From: Actinoplanes regularis
Lineage (GTDB): Bacteria > Actinomycetota > Actinomycetes > Mycobacteriales > Micromonosporaceae
Length of the DNA: 64,000 nucleotides
Direction: 5' to 3'
NCBI RefSeq assembly: GCF_900188005.1
Contig: NZ_FZNR01000004.1
Coordinates: 496,001 to 560,000, forward strand
Of this stretch, positions 8,282 through 16,468 are shown piece after piece. A model generated the notes under the pieces. That model worked only from the letters and a program-made list of their open reading frames with translations. It made no database searches and had not been told where the DNA came from. The position numbers and the translations under genes are program-made. Position 1 is the stretch's first letter. Each line of letters opens with the position of its first letter.

Positions 8282-9268
8282 GTGGCGGTGACCATCAAGG
8301 ACGTCGCACGGCTCGCCGGGGTCTCGCAGTCCTCGGTGTGCCGGGCGCTGGCCGATCCCGCACGCGTCCGGCCGGAGACCCGTGAGCGTGTCGAGCGCGC
8401 CGCCCGCGAGCTCGGCTACCACCCCAACCGGGTCGCCCGCAGTCTGATCACCGGGCGGACCGGCAACATCGGCGTGGTCCTGCCGGATCTGGCCAACCCC
8501 TTCTTCCCCACCGTCGTCAAGTCGATCCAGACGCGGGCGCGCGGCTTCGACTACGCGGTCTTCCTTAGCGACACCGACGAGGATCCGGCGGTCGAGGTGC
8601 CGGCCATCCGGGCCCTCGCCAAGCAGGTCGACGGCTTCCTGCTCTGCTCGCCCCGGGCCACCGACGAGGACCTGCGGTCGTTCGCGGGGGAGAAGCCGAT
8701 CGTGGTGCTGAACCGGCGGATCACGCCGTTCCCCTCGGTGACCGCGGACAACGCCGACGGGATGCGGCAGGTGGTCGCGCACCTGCACGCCCTCGGTCAC
8801 CGCGACGTCGCGTACGTGGCCGGGCCGCGCACCTCGTGGTCCAACCGCGACCGGCTGCGGGGTCTGCGCGCCGCGACCGCGGCCCGTGGGATGACCCTGG
8901 TCGAGGCCGGCAACGTCGCGCCCACCGTGGACGGCGGCGCGGCCGCCGCCGACCTCGTCCTCGCCGCCCCGGTGACCGCGGTCCTCGCCTACAACGACCT
9001 GGTCGCGCTCGGCCTGATCAAACGGTTCCAGGCCCGGGGTGTCGTCGTCCCCGAGCAGCTCAGCGTCGTCGGCTTCGACGACATCCTGGTCGCCGGGCTG
9101 GTCGGCCCGCCGTTGACCACGGTCGCGATCGGCAAGGAGCAGATCGGCCGGGTCGGGGTGGACCTGCTGCTCGAGCTGATGGCCGACCGGGACTCCACCG
9201 GCACCGCCCGCCGGGTGCTGCCCACCCAGCTCATCGTGCGTGGTTCGACGGGCCCCGCTTTTCGCTAG
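8282..9268 (+). CDS. LacI-family transcriptional regulator
   Basis: A 328-aa repressor. The N-terminal HTH and hinge are clear (VTIKDVARLAGVSQSSVCRA, ELGYHPNRVARSLITGRTGN), followed by a periplasmic-binding-like sensor (IGVVLPDLANPFF, AVLAYNDLVALGLI, LSVVGFDDI, PPLTTVAI). The GTG at 8282 is chosen because AAGGAG lies seven bases upstream; the open frame continues to 8246. It sits immediately upstream of, and in line with, the transporter plus mannonate dehydratase genes, so the inducer is probably a hexuronate-pathway sugar acid or a related oligomer. Confidence 0.92.
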   Translation: MAVTIKDVARLAGVSQSSVCRALADPARVRPETRERVERAARELGYHPNRVARSLITGRTGNIGVVLPDLANPFFPTVVKSIQTRARGFDYAVFLSDTDEDPAVEVPAIRALAKQVDGFLLCSPRATDEDLRSFAGEKPIVVLNRRITPFPSVTADNADGMRQVVAHLHALGHRDVAYVAGPRTSWSNRDRLRGLRAATAARGMTLVEAGNVAPTVDGGAAAADLVLAAPVTAVLAYNDLVALGLIKRFQARGVVVPEQLSVVGFDDILVAGLVGPPLTTVAIGKEQIGRVGVDLLLELMADRDSTGTARRVLPTQLIVRGSTGPAFR

Positions 9269-9281
9269 GAAGGGAACCGCT

Positions 9282-10490
9282 ATGTCGCCCAGTCGCCGCC
9301 AATTCCTCACTCTCAGCGCCGCCGCCGTCACCGTCGCCGCCTGCAGTCCGCCGGCGAACGACAGCCCGGCGGTGAACGCCAGCGGGCCGGTCCCGGACAA
9401 GCCGGCGAAGGCGGTCACCCTCAACGTGCTGGACGTGGCCGGGAACCTGCAGCTCACCCAGGGCATGATCGACGACTTCGTGGCGAAGAACAGCGGCGTG
9501 GTCGAGCGGGTCACCTACACCAAGGCGACCGCCCCGGAGCTGGTCGGCAAGGTCAAGGCGCAGCAGGCGGCGAACCGGGTGGACATCGACCTCGTGCTGA
9601 CCGGGGTGGACGGGCTCGCCGCCGGGATCGCCCAGCAGCTGTGGGTGTCGCTGCTGCCGACGTATGCGGCTCGGCTGCCCGGCATGGCCAACTATCTGGC
9701 CGGCGCGGCCGCCATGCAGAAGCTCGCCGGCAACGAGGGGGTGACCGTCACCTACTACCCGTCCGGACCGCTGATCGAGTACCTGCCGGCCAAGGTGCCG
9801 AACCCGCCCAGGAGCGCTCAGGACCTGCTCGCGTACGCCAAGGCGAACCCGGGCGCCGTGCAGTACGCCCGCCCGTCCAACTCCGGCCCGGGCCGCACGC
9901 TGCTGATGGGCCTGCCCTACCTGCTCGGCGACACCGATCCCAAGGACCCGGTCAACGGCTGGGCGAAGACCTGGGACTACCTCAAGCAGCTGGGCGAGTC
10001 GATCACGCTCTACCCCTCCACCACCAGCGAGACCATGAAGAACCTGGCGAACGGCTCGGCGAAGATCATCGCGTCGACGACGGGCTGGGACATCAACCCG
10101 CGAGTGCTCGGGACCGTGCCGAAGGAGGCCGAGATCGGCACGCTCAACGGCTTCCACTGGGTCTCCGACGCGCACTACGCGGTGGTGCCGAAAGGTGTCT
10201 CCACCGAGAAGCAGTCCGCGATCCTCAACCTGCTCGCCTGGATGCTCACCCCGCAACAGCAGGCCAAGGCGTACGACAAGGGCTACTTCTTCCCCGGTCC
10301 GGCGGTCGACGGGGTGACCATCTCGATGGCACCGCCGGAGAGCCAGCAGGCGATCAAGGACTACGGCCGTGCCCAGTACCTCCAACTGATCGCGAACAAC
10401 CCGATCGAGGTGCCGCTCGAGGCGTCCGCGCTGGTGGCGGCGTTCGACCGGTGGGACCGCGAAATCGGCGGCTCAAAGGTCAAGAAGTGA
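9282..10490 (+). CDS. ABC-transporter substrate-binding lipoprotein with Tat-type signal
   Basis: A 402-aa extracellular binding protein. The N-terminus has a twin-arginine motif (SPSRRQFLTLS) and ends in a lipobox (VTVAAC, Cys near residue 20), so it is probably exported folded and lipid-anchored. The body has the two-lobed pattern of extracellular solute-binding proteins (LPAKVPNPPRSAQDLLAYAK, IIASTTGWDINP, AHYAVVPKGVSTEKQSAI). The ribosome site AGGAAGGG precedes the ATG. It overlaps the ATPase gene by 4 bp. With a cognate ATPase and two non-identical permeases the system looks like the PotABCD/ThiBPQ class. Confidence 0.88.
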   Translation: MSPSRRQFLTLSAAAVTVAACSPPANDSPAVNASGPVPDKPAKAVTLNVLDVAGNLQLTQGMIDDFVAKNSGVVERVTYTKATAPELVGKVKAQQAANRVDIDLVLTGVDGLAAGIAQQLWVSLLPTYAARLPGMANYLAGAAAMQKLAGNEGVTVTYYPSGPLIEYLPAKVPNPPRSAQDLLAYAKANPGAVQYARPSNSGPGRTLLMGLPYLLGDTDPKDPVNGWAKTWDYLKQLGESITLYPSTTSETMKNLANGSAKIIASTTGWDINPRVLGTVPKEAEIGTLNGFHWVSDAHYAVVPKGVSTEKQSAILNLLAWMLTPQQQAKAYDKGYFFPGPAVDGVTISMAPPESQQAIKDYGRAQYLQLIANNPIEVPLEASALVAAFDRWDREIGGSKVKK

Positions 10491-11527
10491 CCGGCTTCGA
10501 GACGCTGCGCCTGGACGGGGTGACCCGCCGGTTCGGCGGCGCGGACGCCCTGGCCGGGCTCGACCTGGAGATCCGGCGCGGCGAGTTCATCGCGCTGCTC
10601 GGGCCGTCCGGCTGCGGGAAGTCGACCGCGCTGAACTGCCTGGCGGGTCTGCTCCCACTCAGCGGCGGCAGCATCTGGCGGGACGGGACCCGGCTGGACA
10701 CGCTGCCACCGGAGCGCCGCGGCTTCGGGATGGTGTTCCAGAACTACGCGCTGTTCCCGCACATGTCCGTACGCAAGAACGTGTCTTTCGGTCTGCGGAT
10801 GCGCGGCCTGCCGCGCGCGGAGATCCGGCGCCGGACCGACGACGCGATCCGGCTGGTCCACCTCGAGGAACACGCCGGGAAGCTGCCCGGGCAGCTGTCC
10901 GGTGGGCAGCAGCAGCGGGTCGCGATCGCCCGCGCCGTCGTCGTCGAGCCGTCGCTGGTCCTGATGGACGAGCCGCTCAGCAATCTGGACGCGAAGCTGC
11001 GCCTGGAGATGCGGACCGAGATCCGCCGGCTGCACCAGAACCTGGGCCTGACCACGGTCTATGTCACGCACGACCAGGAGGAGGCGCTCTCCATGGCGGA
11101 TCGCCTGGTGGTGCTGCGGGCCGGCCGGGTGCAGCAGATCGGCAGCCCGGAGGAGGTTCACACCCGGCCCGCGAACCGGCACGTCGCCGACTTCCTCGGG
11201 TTCCGCAACCTGCTGCCCGGCGCCCTCCTCGCGGACGGCGAGATCAACATCAACGACTTGGGCGTACGTACGAAGGGGACGCCCGTGGGTCCGATCAGCG
11301 ACGGCGACGCGATCGTGGCGGCGATCCGCCCCGAGGACGTGCTCGTGCGAAGCGGCGGCGTCGAGGTGACCGTCGAGGTCGCCGCGTACCACGGGCGCGA
11401 GATCGCCGCCGAGGCCCGCACCGCCGACGGCCTGCACCTGCATCTGCGCACCTCACAGCGGCTCGCGCCGGGGGACAAGGTCTCCGTGGTGCTGCCACCC
11501 GACCGGTTGCTGGTGTTCCCGGCATGA
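10487..11527 (+). CDS. ABC transporter ATP-binding protein (PotA/UgpC-like)
   Basis: A 346-aa ATPase with a C-terminal TOBE-type extension. Walker A is LLGPSGCGKSTALN, the Q-loop is MVFQNYALFPHMSV, the signature is QLSGGQQQRVAIARA, Walker B is SLVLMDEPLSNLDAKLR, and the H-loop is VYVTHDQEEAL. The GTG start at 10487 overlaps the TGA of the binding-protein gene (GTGA), indicating translational coupling. The substrate follows from the binding protein and the downstream mannonate dehydratase. Confidence 0.93.
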   Translation: MTGFETLRLDGVTRRFGGADALAGLDLEIRRGEFIALLGPSGCGKSTALNCLAGLLPLSGGSIWRDGTRLDTLPPERRGFGMVFQNYALFPHMSVRKNVSFGLRMRGLPRAEIRRRTDDAIRLVHLEEHAGKLPGQLSGGQQQRVAIARAVVVEPSLVLMDEPLSNLDAKLRLEMRTEIRRLHQNLGLTTVYVTHDQEEALSMADRLVVLRAGRVQQIGSPEEVHTRPANRHVADFLGFRNLLPGALLADGEININDLGVRTKGTPVGPISDGDAIVAAIRPEDVLVRSGGVEVTVEVAAYHGREIAAEARTADGLHLHLRTSQRLAPGDKVSVVLPPDRLLVFPA

Positions 11528-12435
11528 GCGGGCTTGCGAGCGAATCGGTGAGCGCCTCGACACCCGCGGTCCGGCACCGCCTCGCCGAGCGGGGCATCGA
11601 CCCGCAGTTGTTCCTCCTGGTCCCGGCCACGGTGTTCGTGGTCGCGCTCTTCATCTACCCGTTCTGCTACGGCATCGCGGTGTCGCTGCAGCCGGCGCAG
11701 GGCGGAGCGCTCGCCGCCTACCGGGCGTTCTTCACCGACGCCTACCAGCGCGACACGATCACCACGACCCTCGCCATCGCCCTGCCCGCGGCCCTGTTCA
11801 ACGTGTTCGCCGCGGTGCCGATCGCCTACCGGATGCGCGGCCGGTTCCGGGGAAAGCGCCTGCTCACGACCGTGCTGGTGGTGCCGATCACGCTCGGCAC
11901 CGTGCTGACCGCCGAGGGCCTGCTGAACTTCCTCGGGCCGACCGGCTGGTTCAACCGGATCCTGCTCTCGACCCACCTGGTCGATCAGCCGGTGACGCTC
12001 ACCCACAACTACTGGGGCGTGTGTCTCTCGCTGGTCATCACCGGGTTCCCGTTCGCGTTCCTGCTGGTCCTCTCCTACCTGTCCGGCATCGATCCGACCC
12101 TGGAACGGGCGGCGGCCACGCTCGGGGCGGGCTGGGCGCAGCGCTTCTTCCGGATCACGTTGCCGCTGCTCGCGCCGGGCCTGGCGACCACGTTCTGCCT
12201 GACGTTCGTGCTGGCGTTCAGCGTGTTCCCGTCGGCGATCCTGGTCGGCGATCCGACCGGTGGCACCCGGGTGATCAGCATCGCCGCCTACGAGGCCGCC
12301 TATGTCCGCTACGACTACGCGGCCGCGTCGGCGACCGCGATCGTCATGGGCGCCGTCGAACTGGTGGTCATCAGCATCGTGCTCGGGCTGCGGAGCCTGT
12401 TCTACACCGGATCGACGGCGGGAGGGAAGGGATGA
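11524..12435 (+). CDS. ABC transporter permease, first subunit
   Basis: A 303-aa inner-membrane permease of the binding-protein-dependent (MetI-like) class. About six membrane segments are visible, the first at residues 29-50 ([19 protein letters not shown]). The EAA-like loop that docks on the ATPase is [20 protein letters not shown] followed by PLLAPG. The ATG overlaps the ATPase stop (ATGA) and the 3' end overlaps the second permease the same way. Confidence 0.9.
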   Translation: MSGLASESVSASTPAVRHRLAERGIDPQLFLLVPATVFVVALFIYPFCYGIAVSLQPAQGGALAAYRAFFTDAYQRDTITTTLAIALPAALFNVFAAVPIAYRMRGRFRGKRLLTTVLVVPITLGTVLTAEGLLNFLGPTGWFNRILLSTHLVDQPVTLTHNYWGVCLSLVITGFPFAFLLVLSYLSGIDPTLERAAATLGAGWAQRFFRITLPLLAPGLATTFCLTFVLAFSVFPSAILVGDPTGGTRVISIAAYEAAYVRYDYAAASATAIVMGAVELVVISIVLGLRSLFYTGSTAGGKG

Positions 12436-13265
12436 GGGGCCGGATCGTAGCCAGTCCGGGAGCCTGGCTGGTGTGGGGGCTCGTGGCGATCTTCTTCGCC
12501 GGGCTGGCCGGGGTGATCGGGTCGGTCGTGGTCAACTCGTTCGGGGTGCGCTGGTTCGACACCTGGCTGCCCGAGTCGTACACCACGCAGTGGTACGGGC
12601 AGGCGTGGACGGACTTCACGCTGCTGCCGGTGCTCACCGTCACGCTCGTGGTCTGCCTGCTGGTCGCGGGGATCTCCGTGCTCGTCGGGGTGCCGGCGGC
12701 GTACGTCCTGGCCCGCCGGAAATTCCCCGGCAGCCGGCTGGTCTACCTGCTGTTCCTGCTGCCGATCCTGATGCCGCCGATCACCTATGGGATCCCGCTG
12801 GCCACAGTGCTCTACAAGTACGGCTTCGCCGGGCACCTGTCCGGCGTGGTGCTCGCGAACCTGGTGCCGTCGGTGCCGTTCGTGATCCTGACGATGACAC
12901 CGTTCATCGAACAGATCGACCCGTCGATCGAGCGGGCCGCCCGGATGTGCGGGGCCCGGACCCGGCACGTCTTCACCTCGGTTCTGGCGCCGCTGCTGGT
13001 GCCGGGGATCCTGGCGGCGTCGATCCTCGTGGTGGTCCGCACGGTGGGGATGTTCGAGCTGACGTTCCTGACCGCGGGACCGGATTCGCAGACCCTCGTG
13101 GTGGCGCTCTTCTATTCGATGTCGGCGGCCGGGATCCGGGCACAGCAGTCGGTGGACGCGATGGCGGTCATCTACTGCGTGATGATGCTGGTCCTGCTCG
13201 TCGTGGCGTTGCGGTTCGTGAATCCGACGCAGTTGGTGGCGCGGGTGAAGGAGGATCCGGAGTGA
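12432..13265 (+). CDS. ABC transporter permease, second subunit
   Basis: A 277-aa MetI-like permease with about six membrane segments. The ATPase-docking EAA loop is seen as [20 protein letters not shown]. It starts at the ATG at 12432, after GGAGGGAAGG and overlapping the first permease by 4 bp. Its end overlaps the GTG of the mannonate dehydratase gene, so transport and catabolism are translationally linked. Confidence 0.9.
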   Translation: MRGRIVASPGAWLVWGLVAIFFAGLAGVIGSVVVNSFGVRWFDTWLPESYTTQWYGQAWTDFTLLPVLTVTLVVCLLVAGISVLVGVPAAYVLARRKFPGSRLVYLLFLLPILMPPITYGIPLATVLYKYGFAGHLSGVVLANLVPSVPFVILTMTPFIEQIDPSIERAARMCGARTRHVFTSVLAPLLVPGILAASILVVVRTVGMFELTFLTAGPDSQTLVVALFYSMSAAGIRAQQSVDAMAVIYCVMMLVLLVVALRFVNPTQLVARVKEDPE

Positions 13266-14470
13266 GGATCGTGGAGGCCCGGGTGATCGTGACCTGCCCC
13301 GGCCGCAACTTCGTGACCCTGAAGATCGTCACGGAGGACGGGGTCAGCGGGGTGGGCGACGCGACGCTCAACGGGCGGGAACTGGCCGTCGTCGCGTACC
13401 TGGAGGAGCATGTCGTTCCCCTGCTGATCGGGCGGGACCCGGCCCGGATCGAGGACACCTGGCAGTACCTGTACAAGGGTTCGTACTGGCGGCGCGGGCC
13501 GGTGACGATGACCGCGATCGCGGCGGTGGACACCGCGCTCTGGGACATCAAGGGGAAGGTGGCCGGGCTGCCCGTCTATCAGCTGCTCGGCGGGCGGTCA
13601 CGGGAGGGCGTGACCGTTTACGGTCATGCGAACGCGGCCACGGCCGAGGAGCTCATGCCGGAGATCGCGCGATTCGTCGCCCGGGGCTATCGCGCGGTCC
13701 GGGTGCAGACCGGGATCCCGGGTCTGTCGTCGGTCTACGGTGTCGGCCACAAGGGGGACTCCTACGAGCCGGCCAACGCGGCGTTGCCGGAGGAGGCGGT
13801 CTGGGACACCGCGCTCTACCTCGACCAGGTGCCCCGGGTTTTCGCGGACGTGCGCGCCGAGTTCGGACCGCACCTGCGCCTGCTGCACGACGTCCACCAC
13901 CGGCTGACCCCGATCGAGGCCGCCCGCCTCGGCAGGAGCCTCGAACCGTTCGCGCTGACGTGGCTGGAGGACCCGGTCCCGGCCGAGCTGCAGGACGGCT
14001 TCCGCCTGATCCGGCAGCACACGACGACACCGCTCGCGGTCGGCGAGGTCTTCAACACGGTCTGGGACTGCCATGAGCTGATCACGTCCCAGCTGATCGA
14101 CTACGTCCGCGCGACCGTCGTGCACGCCGGCGGCATCACCCACCTGCGCCGGATCTTCGATCTCGCGGCGCTCCACCACGTCCGCAGCGGCTCGCACGGC
14201 GCGACCGACCTGTCCCCGGTCTGCATGGCGGCCGCGCTCCACCTGGATCTCGCGATCCCCAACTTCGGTCTGCAGGAGTACATGCCGCATCCGCCGGAGG
14301 CCGACGAGGTGTTTCCGCACGGCTACCACTTCGAGGACGGCTACCTGCACCCGTCCGAGACACCCGGCCTGGGTGTGGACATCGACGAGGAGCTGGCCGC
14401 CCGCTATCCGTACCGACCGGCCTCCCTACCGGTCAACCGCCTCACCGACGGAACCCTGCACAGCTGGTGA
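13262..14470 (+). CDS. manD: D-mannonate dehydratase (enolase superfamily, ManD type)
   Basis: A 402-aa enolase-superfamily enzyme converting D-mannonate to 2-keto-3-deoxygluconate in hexuronate breakdown. Starting at the GTG at 13262, the residues known for characterised ManD fall at the same numbers: Arg147 and Tyr159 (RVQT, SVYGVG), metal ligand Asp210 with His212 (HDVHH), Glu236 (WLEDP) and Glu262 (GEVFN). The C-terminal Trp is also family-typical. This agreement supports both the start and the assignment. Some ManD-like proteins (RspA-type) have low activity, so the physiological substrate could still differ. Confidence 0.92.
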   Translation: MRIVEARVIVTCPGRNFVTLKIVTEDGVSGVGDATLNGRELAVVAYLEEHVVPLLIGRDPARIEDTWQYLYKGSYWRRGPVTMTAIAAVDTALWDIKGKVAGLPVYQLLGGRSREGVTVYGHANAATAEELMPEIARFVARGYRAVRVQTGIPGLSSVYGVGHKGDSYEPANAALPEEAVWDTALYLDQVPRVFADVRAEFGPHLRLLHDVHHRLTPIEAARLGRSLEPFALTWLEDPVPAELQDGFRLIRQHTTTPLAVGEVFNTVWDCHELITSQLIDYVRATVVHAGGITHLRRIFDLAALHHVRSGSHGATDLSPVCMAAALHLDLAIPNFGLQEYMPHPPEADEVFPHGYHFEDGYLHPSETPGLGVDIDEELAARYPYRPASLPVNRLTDGTLHSW

Positions 14471-14627
14471 CCGCCAGTCCTGCCGTCGGCGGCGAGCCGT
14501 GACGCGCGGCAGCGGACCGGGGTGGCGCGGGCCTCGCGCGAGAGCGTCACGGGACTCGGCTTGAGCCTGGCCACAGAGCTCCACAAGTCGTACCGGGGAA
14601 TGGGTCTTGAGCTCTTGTCGGTCGTTG
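14471..14627. other. Convergent intergenic region
   Basis: A 157-bp gap between the stops of the mannonate dehydratase and HAD genes. No gene or clear U-tract terminator was seen. Confidence 0.4.
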
Positions 14628-15329
14628 TCAGACCAGCAGGTCGACGGCGGCGGCCAGGTCGTCGACGACGGCGGTGGCCGCGGGTTCGTCCGGGGCGGCC
14701 GCGTATTCGCCGGTGCGGACGCGGATCGATCGTGCGCCGAGGGCGGTCGCGATCGCCACGTCCTTGCCGGGCCGGTCGCCCACCATGACGAGGTCCTCCG
14801 GAGCGACGCCGAGGAGCCCGGCGGCGTGCCGCAGGCCGTCCGGGTGCGGTTTGCGGGTGGAGCGGCCGCCCAGCTCGTCGGTGATGACGATGGCGCTGAA
14901 CCAGCCGGACAGCCCGGTGGCGGCCAGCTTGGCCCGCTGGATCAGCGGGTTGCCGTCGGTCAGGCAGACCAGCGGGTACCGCTCGCGCAGCCGCGCGAGC
15001 GCCGCCGTCGCGCCCGGATAGCGGGGCAGACGCCGCGGCTGGTACGCGGTGAACGCCGCGACCAGTGCCGGGATCAGCTCGCCGGCCCGTTCGGGTGCCA
15101 GGCCGTAGGCGGCCAGCGCCCGGTCGATGGTGCCGCCCTGGTCGGACCCGGCGAGGAGCTGGCGGCGGACCGCCCGGCCGAGCCGGATCGGGTCCAGCCC
15201 GGCGGCGGCGCCGGCCCGGCCGACCGCGCGGGCCGCGCCGTACAGGTACGCGGCCTGCGGATACAGCGTGTCGTCGAGATCGAGGACGACGGCGGCCGGC
15301 GGCCGGCCCAGCAGGGTCAGGCCGCCCAT
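14628..15329 (-). CDS. HAD-superfamily phosphatase
   Basis: A 233-aa HAD hydrolase of the subclass with a helical cap after motif I. Motif I is VLDLDDTLYP (Asp nucleophile), motif II CLTDGNPL, motif III Lys in RKPHPDGL and motif IV VMVGDRPGKDVA. The start at 15329 lies inside the end of the epimerase gene (13-bp overlap), making it the last gene of the six-gene exosortase operon. It probably dephosphorylates a sugar or nucleotide intermediate of the encoded glycan pathway; the substrate is not readable. Confidence 0.88.
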   Translation of the reverse strand: MGGLTLLGRPPAAVVLDLDDTLYPQAAYLYGAARAVGRAGAAAGLDPIRLGRAVRRQLLAGSDQGGTIDRALAAYGLAPERAGELIPALVAAFTAYQPRRLPRYPGATAALARLRERYPLVCLTDGNPLIQRAKLAATGLSGWFSAIVITDELGGRSTRKPHPDGLRHAAGLLGVAPEDLVMVGDRPGKDVAIATALGARSIRVRTGEYAAAPDEPAATAVVDDLAAAVDLLV

Positions 15330-16468
15330 GGCAGCCGCCCGTCGGTGTAGTCCGGCTCGTCCAGGGCGAGCAGCGCGTCCATCGACTGTTCGGCGAGCAG
15401 CCGCGCGATCCGGGTTCCGGTGTGGCCGTCGCCGTACGGGCACGGCAGCTGTGCGATGCGGGCCAGTTCGGCGGGGGCACTGAGCCGGTGCGCGGCGGCG
15501 ACCGCCCGGCCGGCCTCGTCGTCGGAGGTGATGCCGGTGAGCACGGCTGCGCCGGCCTCGACACCCTCCCAGCGCGGGGTGGAGCGGCGCAGCACCACCA
15601 CGGGCACGCCCAGGTAGGCCGCCTCCTCCTGGAGCCCGCCGGAGTCGGTCACCACGACCCGGCTGTGTGCCAGGGCGGGCAGCAGGTCGTCGTACGGAAG
15701 CGGGTCCTCGCAGACGACGCCGGGCAGCGCGGTGAGCCGGTCGAGCAGGCCGTGCTGGGCCAGGCGCATGCGGGTGCGCGGATGGATCGGGAAGCGGACC
15801 GGGCCGATCGCGGTGAGCCGGCCGACCACGTCGACCAGGCGCGCGAGCCGGGCCGGGTCGTCGACGTTGGAGGCCCGGTGGGCGGTGACCAGCACGCCGG
15901 TGCGGTCGGCGGGCGGGACCGGGCGGATCCCGCGCTCGCGCAGCGCGTCGACGACCGGGTTGCCGACCACGAAGATCCGTTCCTCGGCGATCCCCTCACC
16001 GGCCAGGAACGCGGCGGCGCGCGCGGTCGGCGCGAAGTGGAGCTGAGCGGTGGCCGCTGCCACCCGGCGGTTGATCTCCTCCAGGCTGCGCGGGTTGAAG
16101 CTGCGCAGCCCGGCCTCGAGGTGCGCGAACGGCACGCCGGCGGCGCGGGCGGCGAGCGCGTAGGCCGGCACGGTGTGGGTGTCGCCGAGCGCGAGCACGA
16201 GGTCGAGGTCGGCCGGGTGCGCCGCGAGCGCCTCGGTGGCGCCGCTGACCAGCGCGGCGAGGCGGCTGGAGCCGGCGGCCGGGGTGAGCCGCACGTCGGC
16301 GGTCAGCCCCAGCGCCCGCTGCACGTCGATGCTCATCGCGGCGTCCTGGTGCTGGCCGGTGTCGACCGTGGTCACGTGGTGGCCGGCCGCGCGGAGCGCG
16401 TGCACGACCGGGGCCAGCTTGATCACCTCGGGGCGGGTGCCGAACGGCACCATGATCCGGCGGTTCAT
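15317..16468 (-). CDS. wecB: Non-hydrolysing UDP-N-acetylglucosamine 2-epimerase
   Basis: A 383-aa GT-B-fold enzyme interconverting UDP-GlcNAc and UDP-ManNAc. Family signatures: PFGTRPEVIKLAPVV at the start, VDTGQHQD, ALGDTHTVPAYALAA, HLEAGLRSFN, VTAHRASNV and TDSGGLQEEAAYLGVPVVVLR. The ATG overlaps the stop of the exosortase/ATP-grasp gene (ATGA). In this operon it would supply ManNAc-type precursor for a surface glycan. ERASNV-type Glu is replaced by His-Arg (AHRASNV), as in many family members. Confidence 0.92.
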   Translation of the reverse strand: MNRRIMVPFGTRPEVIKLAPVVHALRAAGHHVTTVDTGQHQDAAMSIDVQRALGLTADVRLTPAAGSSRLAALVSGATEALAAHPADLDLVLALGDTHTVPAYALAARAAGVPFAHLEAGLRSFNPRSLEEINRRVAAATAQLHFAPTARAAAFLAGEGIAEERIFVVGNPVVDALRERGIRPVPPADRTGVLVTAHRASNVDDPARLARLVDVVGRLTAIGPVRFPIHPRTRMRLAQHGLLDRLTALPGVVCEDPLPYDDLLPALAHSRVVVTDSGGLQEEAAYLGVPVVVLRRSTPRWEGVEAGAAVLTGITSDDEAGRAVAAAHRLSAPAELARIAQLPCPYGDGHTGTRIARLLAEQSMDALLALDEPDYTDGRLPWAA

